Source of the DNA: Bacteroidota bacterium
Lineage (GTDB): Bacteria; Bacteroidota; Bacteroidia; Bacteroidales; GCA-2748055
DNA length: 5,230 bases
NCBI GenBank assembly: GCA_030592605.1
Contig: JAUVIT010000170.1
Coordinates: 1-5,230 of the forward strand
Reading direction: 5' to 3'
Below are positions 4,719-5,230 of the stretch, one piece after another. How positions within the stretch are numbered: the stretch's first letter is position 1; each line of letters starts with the position of its first letter. The position numbers and the translations under genes were made by a program. The notes under the pieces are model-generated. The model was given only the letters and a program-made list of their open reading frames with translations. It was not told the DNA's origin and made no database searches.

Positions 4719-5230
4719 TTAATCCAGCTGAAGTACCACCACCGAACGGGCAGGTATGGTCAGCTGCAGCTTTCCCTTTTTGAGGCTCACATCATCGAAA
4801 CTTACAGGTACCACCTCCCCGGGATTATCAAAGCTATTGTGACTGTCCATCTTCTCCGAGCTAAGCAATTGACCCCTCACGTTTGCAGATTCTTTTCCCT
4901 TGATTTCAATTTCCATGTCGACCGCTTTTTCAGGATCAATATTCACCAGAGACAAGTGGATCAGTCCTTCCTTATCCATGGAAGCACTGGCACTGATGGC
5001 CGGCAAGGCATCTGAACCTAAAGTATAATCCGGACCTTCTAATGTCTGTGCCAATAAGGTAGCATCATGATGCACCTTGTACATGTCATAAATATGATAG
5101 GTAGGAGTCAGCACCATCTGATCACCCTCTGTAAAAATCAGCGCCTGCAGCACATTGATGGTCTGCGCGATATTGGCCATTCGTACCCGCTCACATCTTG
5201 CATTCAGGTAGTTCAGAGTGAGTGCAGCTA
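4719..5230 (-). CDS. GH51 alpha-L-arabinofuranosidase, C-terminal part (N-terminus beyond window)
   Basis: The frame is open from the right edge to a TAA at 4719-4721 and shows the last 169 residues. The segment from LTLNYLNARCERVRMANIAQ through NVLQALIFTEG, then MVLTPTYHIYDMYKVHHDA, is the conserved end of the GH51 catalytic barrel. The rest, ending in IPARSVVVLQLD, is the C-terminal beta-sandwich, with the usual closing strand in which side chains back the barrel. GH51 enzymes release terminal arabinofuranose from arabinan and arabinoxylan. The two catalytic glutamates lie in the missing upstream part, so activity cannot be judged. It is not clear whether an export signal exists. The visible ATG at 5180 is internal, because the conserved MANIAQ context needs the upstream residues. 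It is convergent with the redox operon and probably belongs to a carbohydrate-use cluster to the right. Confidence 0.88.
   Translation of the reverse strand, partial: AALTLNYLNARCERVRMANIAQTINVLQALIFTEGDQMVLTPTYHIYDMYKVHHDATLLAQTLEGPDYTLGSDALPAISASASMDKEGLIHLSLVNIDPEKAVDMEIEIKGKESANVRGQLLSSEKMDSHNSFDNPGEVVPVSFDDVSLKKGKLQLTIPARSVVVLQLD

Noticed and set aside
4560..5015. Plus-strand open frame of 151 codons spanning the convergent junction
   Set aside because: Overlaps the end of the NapH-like gene in another frame and runs antisense to the GH51 gene, both of which are well supported.
4719..5180. ATG at 5180 as the start of a separate 153-residue gene
   Set aside because: The frame is open further to the window edge and the upstream residues continue the conserved GH51 sequence, so it is an internal methionine of a truncated gene.

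Overview
The window looks like a chromosomal segment of a Bacteroidota (Bacteroidetes) bacterium, probably an environmental or gut anaerobe or facultative anaerobe of a Marinilabiliales/Prolixibacteraceae-like group. The phylum call rests on four things: TAnnTTTG-type -7 promoter elements, mostly weak or absent Shine-Dalgarno sequences, a lipoprotein with the Cys-Gln-Lys-Asp-Glu surface-export signature, and a GH51 arabinofuranosidase of the kind common in this phylum. The lineage below phylum is a guess. I see no RNA gene, CRISPR array, insertion sequence or phage gene.

Left block (1-2343, all on the minus strand, so transcription runs from 2343 towards 1). Four tightly packed genes form one probable operon. 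In order of transcription they are: a surface lipoprotein made of two tandem beta-rich domains; a small secreted protein with about six short YD/MORN-like repeats; a VTC-domain protein (polyphosphate polymerase/triphosphate tunnel fold); and the N-terminal part of a DUF4956 membrane protein that runs off the left edge. VTC plus DUF4956 is a recurrent bacterial pair. The two exported proteins ahead of it suggest a membrane/envelope system acting on phosphate polymers or another anionic cargo.

Centre (2344-2475). A 132-base divergent intergenic region carries -7-like elements on both strands and a perfect 14-base palindrome (GTAACATATGTTAC, 2404-2417). The palindrome lies about 41-42 bases upstream of the inferred start site of the rightward operon, the usual place for a class II Crp/Fnr-family activator.

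Right block (2476-4699, plus strand). Three genes separated by 14 and 8 bases form a redox operon: a cysteine-rich ferredoxin-like protein with an extra C-terminal domain, a small cupin with most metal ligands missing, and a NapH-like polytopic membrane iron-sulfur protein. Together they look like an electron-transfer module linking the quinone pool to a soluble iron-sulfur protein under control of a redox- or NO-responsive Crp/Fnr regulator. Genes of this kind are, to my recollection, often found near hybrid-cluster protein (hcp), but hcp is not in this window, so the nitrosative-stress link is inference.

Right edge (4719-5230, minus strand). The C-terminal 169 residues of a GH51 alpha-L-arabinofuranosidase, convergent with the redox operon and unrelated to it.
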